A DNA stretch of 64,000 bases from Streptomyces sp. TS71-3 (GTDB lineage: Bacteria > Actinomycetota > Actinomycetes > Streptomycetales > Streptomycetaceae). Below are positions 6,632 to 15,436 of this stretch, piece by piece. The stretch spans positions 4,216,001-4,280,000 of the forward strand of contig NZ_BNEL01000001.1 in NCBI RefSeq assembly GCF_018327685.1. The letters run 5' to 3'. The first letter of the stretch is position 1; each line of letters begins with the position of its first letter. Below the pieces are notes generated by a model, which did not search any database, was not told the DNA's origin, and saw only the letters and a list, made by a program, of their open reading frames with translations. The position numbers were made by a program, and so were the translations under genes.

Positions 6632-8980
6632 ATGTCCCAGGATGCGGACAGCTCACCCTGGCGTCGGAACGGGGCCCGACGCTCCGGGACGGGCGCTTCC
6701 CGGGGCGCGGTAGCGGCACACGACGACAGCCGGGAGAAGGACGACGGCCCCGGGGACGATGACGGTCCGGGAGACAACGACGGCCCGGGGGACGACGACA
6801 GTTCGGCGCACAACGACAGTCCCGGAGAGCGCGACGGCCCCGGCGACCAGGACAGCCCGGGCGACCGCGACCGCCCCGGTGGCGCAGGCGGCCCAGGTGA
6901 CCACGACGGCCCGGGAAACCGAGGCGGCCCGGAAGACCTCGACCACACCCCTGGCCAAGCCCGCCCCCGGAGCGTCCTGGTCTCGATCGGCGCCCTGCTC
7001 ATGGGCCTGCTGCTCGCCTCGCTCGACCAGACCATCGTGTCGACCGCGCTGCCCACCATCGTCAGCGAGCTCGGCGGCCTGGACCACCTCTCCTGGGTGG
7101 TGACCGCCTACCTGCTCGCCTCCACCGCGACCACCCCGCTGTGGGGCAAGCTCGGTGACCAGTACGGGCGCAAACGGCTCTTCCAGACCGCGATCGTGAT
7201 CTTCCTGTTCGGCTCGGTCCTGTGCGGTGCGGCGGAGAGCCTGCCCGAACTGATCGTCTTCCGCGCCGTGCAGGGGCTGGGCGGCGGCGGCCTGATCGTG
7301 CTGTCGATGGCCATCGTCGGCGACCTGGTCCCACCCCGGGAACGCGGCCGCTACCAGGGGCTCTTCGGCGCGGTCTTCGGCACCACGAGCGTGCTCGGGC
7401 CGCTGCTCGGCGGGGTGCTCACCCAGCACCTGAGCTGGCGCTGGGTCTTCTACGTCAACGTGCCCGTCGGCATCGTCGCGCTCGTCGTCATCGCCACCAC
7501 GCTGCGCATCCCCGTGCACACCAGGCGGCACGTCATCGACTACCCCGGCACCGTGCTGATCGCCTCCGTCGCGACCTGCCTGGTGCTCGTCGCCTCGCTC
7601 GGCGGCACGACCTGGTCGTGGAGCTCCCCTTGGATCATCGGTCTTGCCGTGCTCGGCGTCCTGCTGCTGGGGGTCTTCGTGGCCGTGGAGCGCAGGGCGG
7701 CCGAGCCGGTGCTGCCGCTTCGGCTGTTCCGCATCCGGACCTTCAGCCTCGCGGCCGTGATCAGCTTCGTGGTGGGCTTCTCGATGTTCTCGGCGATGAC
7801 GTACCTGCCGACGTTCCTCCAGGTCGTGCAGGGGATCTCGCCGACCCTGTCGGGGGTGCACATGCTGCCGATGGTGTTCGGGCTGATGCTGGCCTCCACC
7901 GTCTCCGGGCAGATCGTGAGCCGAACCGGGCGGTGGAAGGTCTTCCCGGTCACGGGCACCGCCGTCACCGCCGTCGGGCTGCTGCTCCTGCACCGGCTCG
8001 ACGAGTTCAGCGGCACGCTCGTGCTGAGCGTCACCTTCTTCGTGTTCGGGCTGGGACTCGGCCTGGTCATGCAGGTGATGGTGCTGATCGTGCAGAACTC
8101 CGTCGGCTACGAGGACCTGGGCGTGGCCACCTCCGGCGCGACGTTCTTCCGGTCCATCGGGGCGTCCTTCGGGGTGGCGATCTTCGGCACGGTCTTCGCG
8201 ACCCGGCTCGGGTCCCAGATCGCGTCGGCGCTCGGCGGCCGTCCGCTGCCGCCCGGCCTCAGCATCGGCTCGCTGGAGGCGGACCCGCGCGGCATCGGGC
8301 GCCTCCCGCCCGCGCTGCGGCCGCCGGTGGTGCACGCGTACGCGTCGGCGATCACCGACGTGTTCCTCTACGCGGCACCGATCGCGGCCCTCGCCTTCGT
8401 CCTGGCGTGGTTCCTGCGCGAGGACCGGCTGCGGGCGTCCGTGCGGGCGCCCGAGGGGACGGAGACGGTGGCCAGCAACCCGGTCGAGCGCTCCTCGCAC
8501 GACGAGGCCGCGCGGGCCCTGTCGCTGCTGGCAAGCCGGGAGGGGCGCCGGGAGGTCTACGTCCGGATCACCGAGCGGGCCGGCTACGACCTGCTGCCCG
8601 CGTCCTCATGGCTGCTGCTGCGTATCCGCCGGTACGGGGCCACGGATCCGGTGGCCCTCGCCACGCGCCTCACGCTCCCGGTGCCCGTGCTCGCCGCCGC
8701 GGTACGGCAGCTGGAGCAGAGGGGGCTGGCCGTGCGGCAGGGCCTGCCTCTGGTGCTGACACGGCACGGCCACGAGGCCGCGGAACGGCTCCAGAGCGCC
8801 CGCGAGGCCTGCATGGCCGAGTTGCTCGGGGACTGGTGGCGGCCCGGCCGCCCGACCGACCTCGGCGAGCTGGTGCGGGACCTCAGCAAGGAGATGTGCG
8901 GCTCCGACCACGAACGGCCCCATGCCGGGCCGGTACGCAAGCACAGGAGACCACGGAGGTTGCGGCGAGCCGTGGGGTGA
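6632..8980 (+). CDS. DHA2-family MFS multidrug exporter with acidic repeat head and winged-helix-like tail
   Basis: A 782-residue protein; GGGAGGTG lies 4 bases before the ATG at 6632. Residues 1-110 are hydrophilic and repetitive (DGPGDDDGPGDNDGPG, then SPGDRDRPGG), lacking membrane segments. From about 115 there is a full 14-TM DHA2 exporter: LDQTIVSTALPTI in TM1, GKLGDQYGRKRLF in the 2-3 loop, and motif C G-rich GPLLGGVLTQ in TM5. After the last TM (near 605) a 170-residue cytoplasmic tail contains a MarR-like winged-helix pattern (ASSWLLLRIRRYG, then a helix-turn-helix and LEQRGLAVRQG...LVLTRHG). Members without head and tail are about 500 residues, so this is a three-part fusion. The tail may let substrate or DNA gate transport; that is inference. 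Confidence 0.85.
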   Translation: MSQDADSSPWRRNGARRSGTGASRGAVAAHDDSREKDDGPGDDDGPGDNDGPGDDDSSAHNDSPGERDGPGDQDSPGDRDRPGGAGGPGDHDGPGNRGGPEDLDHTPGQARPRSVLVSIGALLMGLLLASLDQTIVSTALPTIVSELGGLDHLSWVVTAYLLASTATTPLWGKLGDQYGRKRLFQTAIVIFLFGSVLCGAAESLPELIVFRAVQGLGGGGLIVLSMAIVGDLVPPRERGRYQGLFGAVFGTTSVLGPLLGGVLTQHLSWRWVFYVNVPVGIVALVVIATTLRIPVHTRRHVIDYPGTVLIASVATCLVLVASLGGTTWSWSSPWIIGLAVLGVLLLGVFVAVERRAAEPVLPLRLFRIRTFSLAAVISFVVGFSMFSAMTYLPTFLQVVQGISPTLSGVHMLPMVFGLMLASTVSGQIVSRTGRWKVFPVTGTAVTAVGLLLLHRLDEFSGTLVLSVTFFVFGLGLGLVMQVMVLIVQNSVGYEDLGVATSGATFFRSIGASFGVAIFGTVFATRLGSQIASALGGRPLPPGLSIGSLEADPRGIGRLPPALRPPVVHAYASAITDVFLYAAPIAALAFVLAWFLREDRLRASVRAPEGTETVASNPVERSSHDEAARALSLLASREGRREVYVRITERAGYDLLPASSWLLLRIRRYGATDPVALATRLTLPVPVLAAAVRQLEQRGLAVRQGLPLVLTRHGHEAAERLQSAREACMAELLGDWWRPGRPTDLGELVRDLSKEMCGSDHERPHAGPVRKHRRPRRLRRAVG

Positions 8981-9081
8981 GGCACCGGCGGGAGCCCGCG
9001 GGCGGACCGTGGGCGGACCGTGGGCGGAGGCGTACCGGAGGCGGACCGAGGGTGGCAGCCACGGACCCTGGGGCAGGAGCC

Positions 9082-9112
9082 CTGAGGGGGACCGGGACCC
9101 AAGGACCCTCAG
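9082..9112. terminator. Hairpin between convergent genes
   Basis: CTGAGGG (9082-9088) pairs with CCCTCAG (9106-9112) just before the 3' end of the convergent reductase gene. Short stem; moderate support. Confidence 0.4.
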
Positions 9113-9123
9113 ACCCCGTCCGC

Positions 9124-9756
9124 TCAGGCGCTCCGAGCCGGCGCCGTGGGCCGCAGAGTCAGGTGGACGGTGCCCGACGCGCCGTTCACGCGGCTGGTCT
9201 CCCACTCGATGTACTCGGCGCCGATCCGGTCGAACAGCCGGGTGCCCGACCCGAGCAGGACGGGGACGATGTGCAGCCGCAGCTCGTCGAGGACCCCGGC
9301 GCCGATCGCCTGCTGGATGATGTCGGCGCCGCCCGCCAGGCAGACGTCGCGCAGGCCCGCTGCGTCCTTGGCGCGTGCGAGCGCGCCCCTCAGGCCGTCC
9401 GTCACGAACATGAACGTGGTGCCGCCCGTGCGCACGTCCGGTTCCCTCGGGGTGTGGCTGAGCACGAACACCGGCTTGCTGAACGGCGGGTGCGTGCCCC
9501 AGGACTGGCTGGACACCCGGTACATCCCGTGACCCATCAGGTACGCGCCGGTCCGCTCGAAGGACTCCCGCATGGCGTCGGACTCCGGACCGGGGACGCC
9601 TCCGGACAGGCCGTGCTGACGCCGCCAGCTCTCCAACTGGTACACCCACTGGTGCAGACGGTCGCCGCCGATGCCCAGCGGGTGCTCCGGACCCGCGAAC
9701 GGGCCCGCGATGAAGCCGTCGAGCGACATCGAGATGTCGGAGAACAGTCGTTCCAT
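9124..9756 (-). CDS. Dihydrofolate reductase-like (RibD C-terminal domain) oxidoreductase
   Basis: A 210-residue cytoplasmic protein; GGAAGAGG precedes the ATG at 9756. It has the RibD_C/DHFR fold signature: SMSLDGFIAGP near residue 9, AYLMGHGMY (NADPH-side loop), VFVLSHTPRE, the glycine-rich nucleotide segment LAGGADIIQQAI and the terminal HIVPVLLGSGTRLFD. Family members reduce pteridine- or flavin-precursor-like substrates with NADPH; for stand-alone Streptomyces copies the true substrate is mostly unknown. It ends convergently with the MFS gene and lies downstream of the DUF1992 gene on the same strand with a 165-base gap. Confidence 0.85.
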   Translation of the reverse strand: MERLFSDISMSLDGFIAGPFAGPEHPLGIGGDRLHQWVYQLESWRRQHGLSGGVPGPESDAMRESFERTGAYLMGHGMYRVSSQSWGTHPPFSKPVFVLSHTPREPDVRTGGTTFMFVTDGLRGALARAKDAAGLRDVCLAGGADIIQQAIGAGVLDELRLHIVPVLLGSGTRLFDRIGAEYIEWETSRVNGASGTVHLTLRPTAPARSA

Positions 9757-9921
9757 TGCTGCGCCTCTTCCTCGCCTCCTGACGGGTGCCCCGAACGGCG
9801 GCACCCCTCACCCACGACCGTGACGGCCATGATCGTGGGCACCCGTGACGTGGACGGCACCGGCGTCGGGACCAGGATGCCCGGCCGCTGCGGGGCGGGG
9901 CGCGGCGGGGTCAGGCAGGGT

Positions 9922-10326
9922 TCAGTCCGCGTGCCGGGCGCGCCACTCGTGGGCGACGGCCTCGACGTCGTACGGCTTCTTGCCGAGGGGCGGGCCGGGC
10001 AGCGGCTTGAACATCGCTTCCCTGATCCGCTCGTTCACGGCGGTGATGATGCGCCGGGCGGCCGCTTCGGAGGGGGCGTCGTGCGCGGCTTCGAGGGCGT
10101 CCTCGGCCTCCTTGCGGAGGGCCAGCGTGGGCGGCAGGGCGGACAGGCCCTCCTGGGCCATCTTCCGCTTCACCCACCACAGCTCGTCGTACGTGCTGTC
10201 CGTGCCGCCGGGCAGCGGACGGCCCGCACCGGCGAGACCGGAGAACTCGCCGCGCTCCTCAGCCTCGCGGATCTGCTTGTCGATCCACGATTCGAAACCG
10301 ATACCCGGGGGCTTGCGCTCCGTCAT
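9922..10326 (-). CDS. DUF1992 (DnaJC28-type conserved domain) protein
   Basis: A 134-residue soluble protein. The hallmark FESWIDKQIREAEERGEF (about 10-27), then LPGKP-like GAGRPLPG and a second charged helix with RxxIxxVNERIREAMF match the DUF1992 family, also found in human DNAJC28 outside the J-domain. No J-domain is present. The ATG at 10326 has GGAGG only 2 bases away, which is tight for a ribosome site; no other in-frame start upstream except 10365 (Met, 13 residues earlier) is available. Function is unknown; it is predicted helical. Confidence 0.8.
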   Translation of the reverse strand: MTERKPPGIGFESWIDKQIREAEERGEFSGLAGAGRPLPGGTDSTYDELWWVKRKMAQEGLSALPPTLALRKEAEDALEAAHDAPSEAAARRIITAVNERIREAMFKPLPGPPLGKKPYDVEAVAHEWRARHAD

Positions 10327-10411
10327 GCCTCCATTGTCGCAGAGGCATCGCCTGCTGCGGGACATCCGTTTCCGCGCTTTCGCCGGTGGTGCGGGCCGGT
10401 GGGGCCGGTGT

Positions 10412-10804
10412 TCAGATCTCGTGGAAGTAGCCCACGTTCACGGAGCGTGCGCCCAGGCGGTCGTGGATGACCACCTCGCCGGAGCCGCCCGCCGGTATCC
10501 GCCAGTAGCCCCCGTAGGGCATGGACTGCTCGGAGCCGTCCGCCAGCACCCGGACGTCGGACGACGGCTCGGACTGGGAGCCGCGCAGCCAGGTGACCGT
10601 CCAGATCCCGTCGGGGCCGCAGCGGAACTCCAGGTGGACGCGGGAGACGAACAGCCAGCCGTCCGGCGGAGCCAGGCGGCACAGGTTCCGGTCCCGGCCC
10701 ACGCACAGCATGGCCCCGGGGTCGCTCGGTGCGTCGGCCATCAGCATGCCCGCCGTCGCGCCTGTCTCAGCCTCCGACACCGCGGCCATCGTGAGCTCCA
10801 GCAC
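10412..10804 (-). CDS. Small FHA-like domain protein
   Basis: A 130-residue protein starting with GTG at 10804 (AAGGAG five bases upstream). The central part reads CVGRDRNLCRL...WLFVSRVHLEFRC...WTVTW, which follows the FHA layout: GR in strand 3-4, S-R-x-H phosphopeptide loop, then beta strands. FHA domains bind phosphothreonine peptides, often for Ser/Thr kinase signalling. The usual Asn in the LxNGT loop is not obvious, so it may be a divergent or non-phospho-binding copy. No fused domain. A promoter-like element overlapping an inverted repeat is upstream. Confidence 0.6.
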   Translation of the reverse strand: MLELTMAAVSEAETGATAGMLMADAPSDPGAMLCVGRDRNLCRLAPPDGWLFVSRVHLEFRCGPDGIWTVTWLRGSQSEPSSDVRVLADGSEQSMPYGGYWRIPAGGSGEVVIHDRLGARSVNVGYFHEI

Positions 10805-10878
10805 GTCTGCTCCTTACCGTTCGCTGGGTGAGCCGGGGCCGCCCGCCGGCCTTCGAGGCAGGTCGGGAGGCACCGCGC

Positions 10879-10898
10879 GGCCGAATGATAGGTCGGCC
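10879..10898 (-). promoter_or_regulatory. Promoter with overlapping inverted repeat
   Basis: GGCCGA and TCGGCC arms enclose the minus-strand hexamer TATCAT (10885-10890), a good -10 box, about 80 bases before the FHA-like gene. A dimeric repressor bound here would block transcription. Confidence 0.4.
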
Positions 10899-11004
10899 CC
10901 GGCCACCGGCGCGCGCCGAGAGCCGCTGCACGGGGCGACCGTGACGCAGGACACACCCGGCCGCGGCCGCCCCGGCCCGTGGCACCACCCGGCGCCGGGA
11001 GGGG

Positions 11005-12444
11005 CTACGCGGGGACGCGGTGGCGGGCCCGCGCGGACGCCGGCTCGACGGCCGGCGGCGAACCGGGCAGCGGCCGCCCCGCCGACTCGGCCATCCGCCA
11101 GACCGCGATCCCGCCGACGACGGCCGCCGCCATCAGGTAGTAGGCGGGCATCATCACGTTCCCGGTCATACCGATGAGCGCCGTCACCACGAGCGGCGTC
11201 GTCCCGCCGAAGAGCGACACGGAGACGTTGAAGCCGATGGACAGCGAGCCGTAGCGGACCCGGGTGGGGAAGAGCGCGGGCAGCGCGGCGGGCATGGACG
11301 CCGTGAAGCAGACCAGCAGCAGCCCCAGCGCGCCCAGGCCGAGCGCGAGCGGCAGCACTCCGCCGTGCCGGATCAGCAGCAGCGCCGGCACGGACAGCGC
11401 GAGGAAGCCCGCGCAGCCGGCGCCGATCACCGGCCGCCGGCCCAGCCGGTCGGTGAGCGCCCCGGCGAACGGCTGGACGGCCATCATCAGCGCCATCACG
11501 CCCAGCACGACCAGCAGTCCCTGCGTCTCGCCGTAGTGCAGCTGTCCGGTGAGGTAGCTCGGCATGTACGACAGCAGCATGTAGTCGGTGACGTTGTAGA
11601 CCAGCACGAGCGCCACGCACACCAGCAGCGCACGCCACTGTCCTGTGACCGTCTCGCGCACCCGTACCTTCGGGCGCCGCTTCATGCCCGCCGACTGCAT
11701 CTGGGCCGCGAAGGCGGGCGTCTCCTCCAGGCGGAGCCGCAGGTACAGGCCGACCAGGCCGATCGGGCCCGCGACGAGGAACGGCAGGCGCCAGCCCCAG
11801 GAGGTCAGGTCGCCGCCCGGCAGCAGCACGGTCAGCAGCGTCACCAGGCCAGCTCCCGCGATGTAGCCGGCCAGCGTGCCGAACTCCAGCCAGCTGCTGA
11901 GGAAGCCCCGCCTGCGGTCGGGCGCGTACTCGGCGATGAACGTCGACGCGCCCGCGTACTCGCCGCCCGTCGAGAACCCCTGGACGAGCCGGGCCGCCAG
12001 CAGCAGGACCGGCGCGCCGACGCCGATCGCCCCATAGGACGGGATCAGGCCGATCGCGAAGGTGCCCGCGGCCATCATGATCATGGTGACGGCCAGCACC
12101 TTCTGCCTGCCGATCCGGTCGCCGAGCGGGCCGAAGACCATGCCGCCGAGCGGGCGCACGAGGAAGGCCGCGGCGAACGCGCCGAAGGTGGACAGCAGCT
12201 GCGCGGTCGGGCTGCCGGACGGGAAAAAGACCTTGCCCAGCGTGACGGCGAGGTAGCTGTACACCCCGAAGTCGAACCACTCCATGGCGTTGCCGAGCGC
12301 TGCCGCCTTCACGGCCCGCTTGACCAGCGCGGGGTCGGTGACCGTGGCGCCCGGGGCGCGGGCCGCGGAGGGGGAGTCCGGGCGTGCGGGCGGGGCCGGG
12401 AGATGGGAGAGGACACGCGTTGCGATCGACAAGGTTCTGCTCAC
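11005..12444 (-). CDS. MHS-family (ProP-like) metabolite:proton symporter
   Basis: A 479-residue, 12-TM protein of the MFS metabolite:H+ symporter group. Diagnostic motifs: GNAMEWFDFGVYSYLA in TM1, RPLGGMVFGPLGDRIGRQKVL (2-3 loop, motif A), ARLVQGFSTGGEYAGASTFIAEYAP in TM4-5, and a second GALTDRLGRRPV in the 8-9 loop. This group imports proline, betaine, dicarboxylates or alpha-ketoglutarate; the TM1/TM5 sequences are closest to the ProP/betaine type. The GTG at 12444 is the most likely start (AAAGG 5 bases upstream); an ATG 49 residues earlier lacks family similarity and crosses a strong hairpin. Confidence 0.85.
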   Translation of the reverse strand: MSRTLSIATRVLSHLPAPPARPDSPSAARAPGATVTDPALVKRAVKAAALGNAMEWFDFGVYSYLAVTLGKVFFPSGSPTAQLLSTFGAFAAAFLVRPLGGMVFGPLGDRIGRQKVLAVTMIMMAAGTFAIGLIPSYGAIGVGAPVLLLAARLVQGFSTGGEYAGASTFIAEYAPDRRRGFLSSWLEFGTLAGYIAGAGLVTLLTVLLPGGDLTSWGWRLPFLVAGPIGLVGLYLRLRLEETPAFAAQMQSAGMKRRPKVRVRETVTGQWRALLVCVALVLVYNVTDYMLLSYMPSYLTGQLHYGETQGLLVVLGVMALMMAVQPFAGALTDRLGRRPVIGAGCAGFLALSVPALLLIRHGGVLPLALGLGALGLLLVCFTASMPAALPALFPTRVRYGSLSIGFNVSVSLFGGTTPLVVTALIGMTGNVMMPAYYLMAAAVVGGIAVWRMAESAGRPLPGSPPAVEPASARARHRVPA

Positions 12445-12471
12445 CTGCCTTTCGGTCGACGACAGGGACGA

Positions 12472-12509
12472 GGGCGCGGCACCGGACCCCAGGGGGCGGT
12501 GCCGCGCCC
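12472..12509 (-). promoter_or_regulatory. Large leader hairpin before the MHS symporter
   Basis: GGGCGCGGCACC (12472-12483) pairs exactly with 12498-12509, enclosing a 14-base loop that contains its own CCCC/GGGG pairing. It lies 28-65 bases before the symporter start on the transcribed strand, so it would be part of the 5' leader. It could work as an attenuator or mRNA-stabilising stem. Confidence 0.45.
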
Positions 12510-13165
12510 CTGACGGCAGCGGTGGCGCCAAAGCGAGCGGGCTGCCCGTCCCGGACAGCCCGGTAGCGACGATACGGGCGCCTCGGGGCATTGCGGGCGG
12601 TACACGCGGGGCGGCGTTCCGCGATCAAGGGGCCCCTGTCCTGCGCGAACGGCGTGCGCGGTCGCCGCGACGGCGGCGGGCCCCTGTGATTCATGTCGCG
12701 GGATCGCGGCGGGGCCACCCCCGCACCCACGGTCCCCGCCCCCGGTCCGTGGCTCCGCACCCGGTGATCACGTTGCGTGGATGTGCGCCCCGCCCGCTCA
12801 CGTTGCGTGGCGAACAGGGCGCTCTCCTCGCGCTCGCCGCCGTGAACCGGGGCCGGCCCAGGAAAAACAGCGGTAAACGGTCGGGAAAACGTGACGGGAA
12901 CGGAGAGGATATGGAGTCGTGAGGGGTGGGTACTCGCGGATCCCGTGGGATCTCCGGCACGGACCGTTCGGGGTGCGAGGTCTGTGCCACGGGACCGCGA
13001 GTGTCAACATCCGGTCAAATCCGACGCGGACGTCAAGTGAAGGAAAGGTTGCCCGCGTCTCACCCGCTGGCATCAGTGCCCGGCTCATAGAGTCTGCACC
13101 ACACCGGTGCATAGAAGGCGCAAGCCGGGTGTGAGGGATGAATGGGACGGGAGGGCTGACAGGGC
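12510..13165. other. Divergent intergenic region with spaced direct repeats
   Basis: No supported gene. It holds two copies of CACGTTGCGTGG at 12769-12780 and 12799-12810 (30 bases apart), and GATCCC-GT-GGGATC at 12939-12952. These may be regulator sites for the divergent symporter and GT87 genes. A 71-codon frame at 12919-13134 has no ribosome site or family features. Confidence 0.4.
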
Positions 13166-15436
13166 GTGGCGAACGTGGAACACGGCAGACCGGGACAGGT
13201 CTTGGGGCCGGGAGTCGGCAGCAGCGCACGGGCACGGCTCGGCGCGGTGCGGGTAGCCCTGTGGGTGGTCGCCGCGGCGCTCTTCGTACGGCAGGTCGTG
13301 GCGGTGCAACTCCAGCCCCCCGGCGAGCGCCTGACCGATCTGGAGACATGGATCGGGCCCGAGGGCGTGCTGCACGTGAAGGGCTCGCTGTACGACGCGG
13401 ACCAGTTCACCGGCACGCCCTTCGCCGGGCTCGTCCTCAAGCCGCTCGCCGCCTCCGCGGAGAACGCGCTCGGGCTGGCCTGGACGTTCGGCACCCTGCT
13501 GCTGGTGGCGCTGCTCGGCACCGTCGCCGCCCGGGCCCTTCCCCAGCCCGTCTCACGCCGCACCTCGCTGCTGGCCGTGCCCGTCGCGATCTGCCTGCTG
13601 ATGCTCTCCCTGCCGGTGCGCAACGCCCTGTACCTGGGCCAGACGAGCATCATCCCCGTCCTGCTCGTCCTGCTGGGCTGCTTCACGGTGCGCGGGCAGC
13701 GCGCCAGCGGGGTGCTCATCGGCGTCGCCGCCGCGCTGCAACCCGCACTGCTGCTCTTCACGGTGCTGCTGTGGTGCACGGGACGGCGCAGGGCCACGCT
13801 CTCCACGGGCGCCACCTTCGCCGCCTGCACCGCCCTCGCCTGGGCCGCCCTGCCGCACGACTCCGTCACGTACTGGGTGCACCACCTCGCGGGCGTGGGC
13901 CTCGGCGCGCGCCCGGACAGCCTCGGCAACCAGTCCCTGCACGGCGCCCTGCTGCGCTCCGGCGCGACGGGCCCGCTGGAGATCGCGCTGTTCCTGGCGC
14001 TCGGGGCCCTCGTCGTGGGCCTGGGCCTGCCGCGCGCGGTCCGGTACGCCAAGGACGGGCAGTTGCTGCTCGCCGTGGCCGTGACCGGATGCGTCGCCGT
14101 CGCCATCTCGCCGACGACCTGGCAGCACCAGCTCCTGTGGCTGCTGCTCGCGGTGGTCGGCCGGGTCGGCAGACGGGCGGCCGACCGCTATCTGTGGCCC
14201 GTCGCCGTGGTCCTGGTGATGACGCTGCCGCCGCACATGCTGCTGCCGAACAAGTCCTTCCTGTACCCGCTCCGCGACAACGCCGTACTGCTGGCCGTGC
14301 TCGCCGCGGCCTGCGCGGTGCCGTTCCTGTCGCGCACCTCGCCCTGGTTCCAGACCCCGGTCCCCACCGCGTACGCGCCCCGGGCGCGCCCCCGGCTGCG
14401 GTACGTGCCGCTGCTCCCGTTCTGGCGCCGCGTCGTCACCCGCCCCAACGTCCTGCTGGAACTGCTCCTCATCCGCGTCTGCTACTCGGGCTACGACTAC
14501 GTGCGCGAGGCAGCCCGCGGGGACCGGCCGGCAGCCGAGCGGCACGGCAGGTGGGTGCACTCCGCCGAACGGACCCTCGGCATCGACGTCGAGCACTGGA
14601 TCAACCACGAGGTCGTCCACGTGCCCTGGCTGCGCGGCTTCCTCGACTTCTACTACGAGTCGTTCCACTTCGGCGTGCCGCTCGCGGTGCTCGGCGTGCT
14701 GTACGTGCGCCGCCCCGTGGACTTCCGCTGGGCGCGCACCACCCTCGGCCTCGCCACGCTGCTCGCGCTGCTGGGCTTCTGGCTCTTCCCGCTCGCCCCG
14801 CCGCGGCTGATGCCGGCGCTCGGGTTCGTCGACACCGTGCACGGCGTGCAGGACTTCTCCAAGCCGGACTACGGCGTGCTGACGGCGGTCACCAACCAGT
14901 ACGCCGCGATGCCCTCGCTGCACTTCGGGTGGGCGCTGTGGTGCGGCATCATCATCGCGCTGATGTCGCGCAGGTGGTGGGTGAAGGCCCTCGGCATGCT
15001 GCACCCCTTCTTCACCCTCTCCGCGATCGTGGCCACCGGCAACCACTGGATCCTGGACGCGGTCGGCGGTGCGGTGGCGATCGGCGTCGGGTTCGGGTTG
15101 ACGTACCTGCTGTCGGGTCCGCGCAGTGCGACCGCGGCCGGGGGCGGGGGTGAGGACGGCGGTACGGACACCGTCCGGGAGGGCCTGAAGGGTGCCTTGG
15201 CGGGCGCCGGCACGCGCGACCCCGGCGGCACCCCCGCCGGGGATCCGGCCCTGGCGGCCCAGGCGGCTCCGGCTGCTTCGACGGCTCCCGCCGCTCCATC
15301 CGCTCCGACGGCTCCGGCGGCGTCCGCGGAGAGCGCCGATCCGGTGACAGGGACCGTGAGCCCTGCTTCACCGAGCCCCGTCACACCCGTCCGGAAACCG
15401 TCGGCACCAGAATCCCGCTCATCACCGCGGCAATGA
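13166..15436 (+). CDS. Bifunctional GT87 glycosyltransferase / PAP2-type phosphatase membrane protein
   Basis: A 756-residue protein; GTG start with GGGAGGG 9 bases upstream. The N-terminal half (about 25-400) is a multi-TM GT87/DUF2029 domain related to mycobacterial polyprenyl-phosphomannose-dependent mannosyltransferases, with the acidic DLETWIGPEG element in the first extracytoplasmic loop. The C-terminal half (about 440-650) is a PAP2/inositolphosphotransferase-like domain with DFYYESFHFG, the AMPSLHFGWALW phosphate loop and NHWILDAVGG catalytic His-Asp motif. A 110-residue Ala/Pro/Thr tail follows. It should act on lipid-linked sugars or phosphoinositol at the membrane. Its last 56 bases overlap the convergent DUF1275 gene. 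Confidence 0.85.
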   Translation: MANVEHGRPGQVLGPGVGSSARARLGAVRVALWVVAAALFVRQVVAVQLQPPGERLTDLETWIGPEGVLHVKGSLYDADQFTGTPFAGLVLKPLAASAENALGLAWTFGTLLLVALLGTVAARALPQPVSRRTSLLAVPVAICLLMLSLPVRNALYLGQTSIIPVLLVLLGCFTVRGQRASGVLIGVAAALQPALLLFTVLLWCTGRRRATLSTGATFAACTALAWAALPHDSVTYWVHHLAGVGLGARPDSLGNQSLHGALLRSGATGPLEIALFLALGALVVGLGLPRAVRYAKDGQLLLAVAVTGCVAVAISPTTWQHQLLWLLLAVVGRVGRRAADRYLWPVAVVLVMTLPPHMLLPNKSFLYPLRDNAVLLAVLAAACAVPFLSRTSPWFQTPVPTAYAPRARPRLRYVPLLPFWRRVVTRPNVLLELLLIRVCYSGYDYVREAARGDRPAAERHGRWVHSAERTLGIDVEHWINHEVVHVPWLRGFLDFYYESFHFGVPLAVLGVLYVRRPVDFRWARTTLGLATLLALLGFWLFPLAPPRLMPALGFVDTVHGVQDFSKPDYGVLTAVTNQYAAMPSLHFGWALWCGIIIALMSRRWWVKALGMLHPFFTLSAIVATGNHWILDAVGGAVAIGVGFGLTYLLSGPRSATAAGGGGEDGGTDTVREGLKGALAGAGTRDPGGTPAGDPALAAQAAPAASTAPAAPSAPTAPAASAESADPVTGTVSPASPSPVTPVRKPSAPESRSSPRQ

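Noticed and set aside
12919..13134. 71-codon frame before the GT87 gene
   Set aside because: No ribosome site and no recognisable residues; the A/T-richer bases look like a promoter region.
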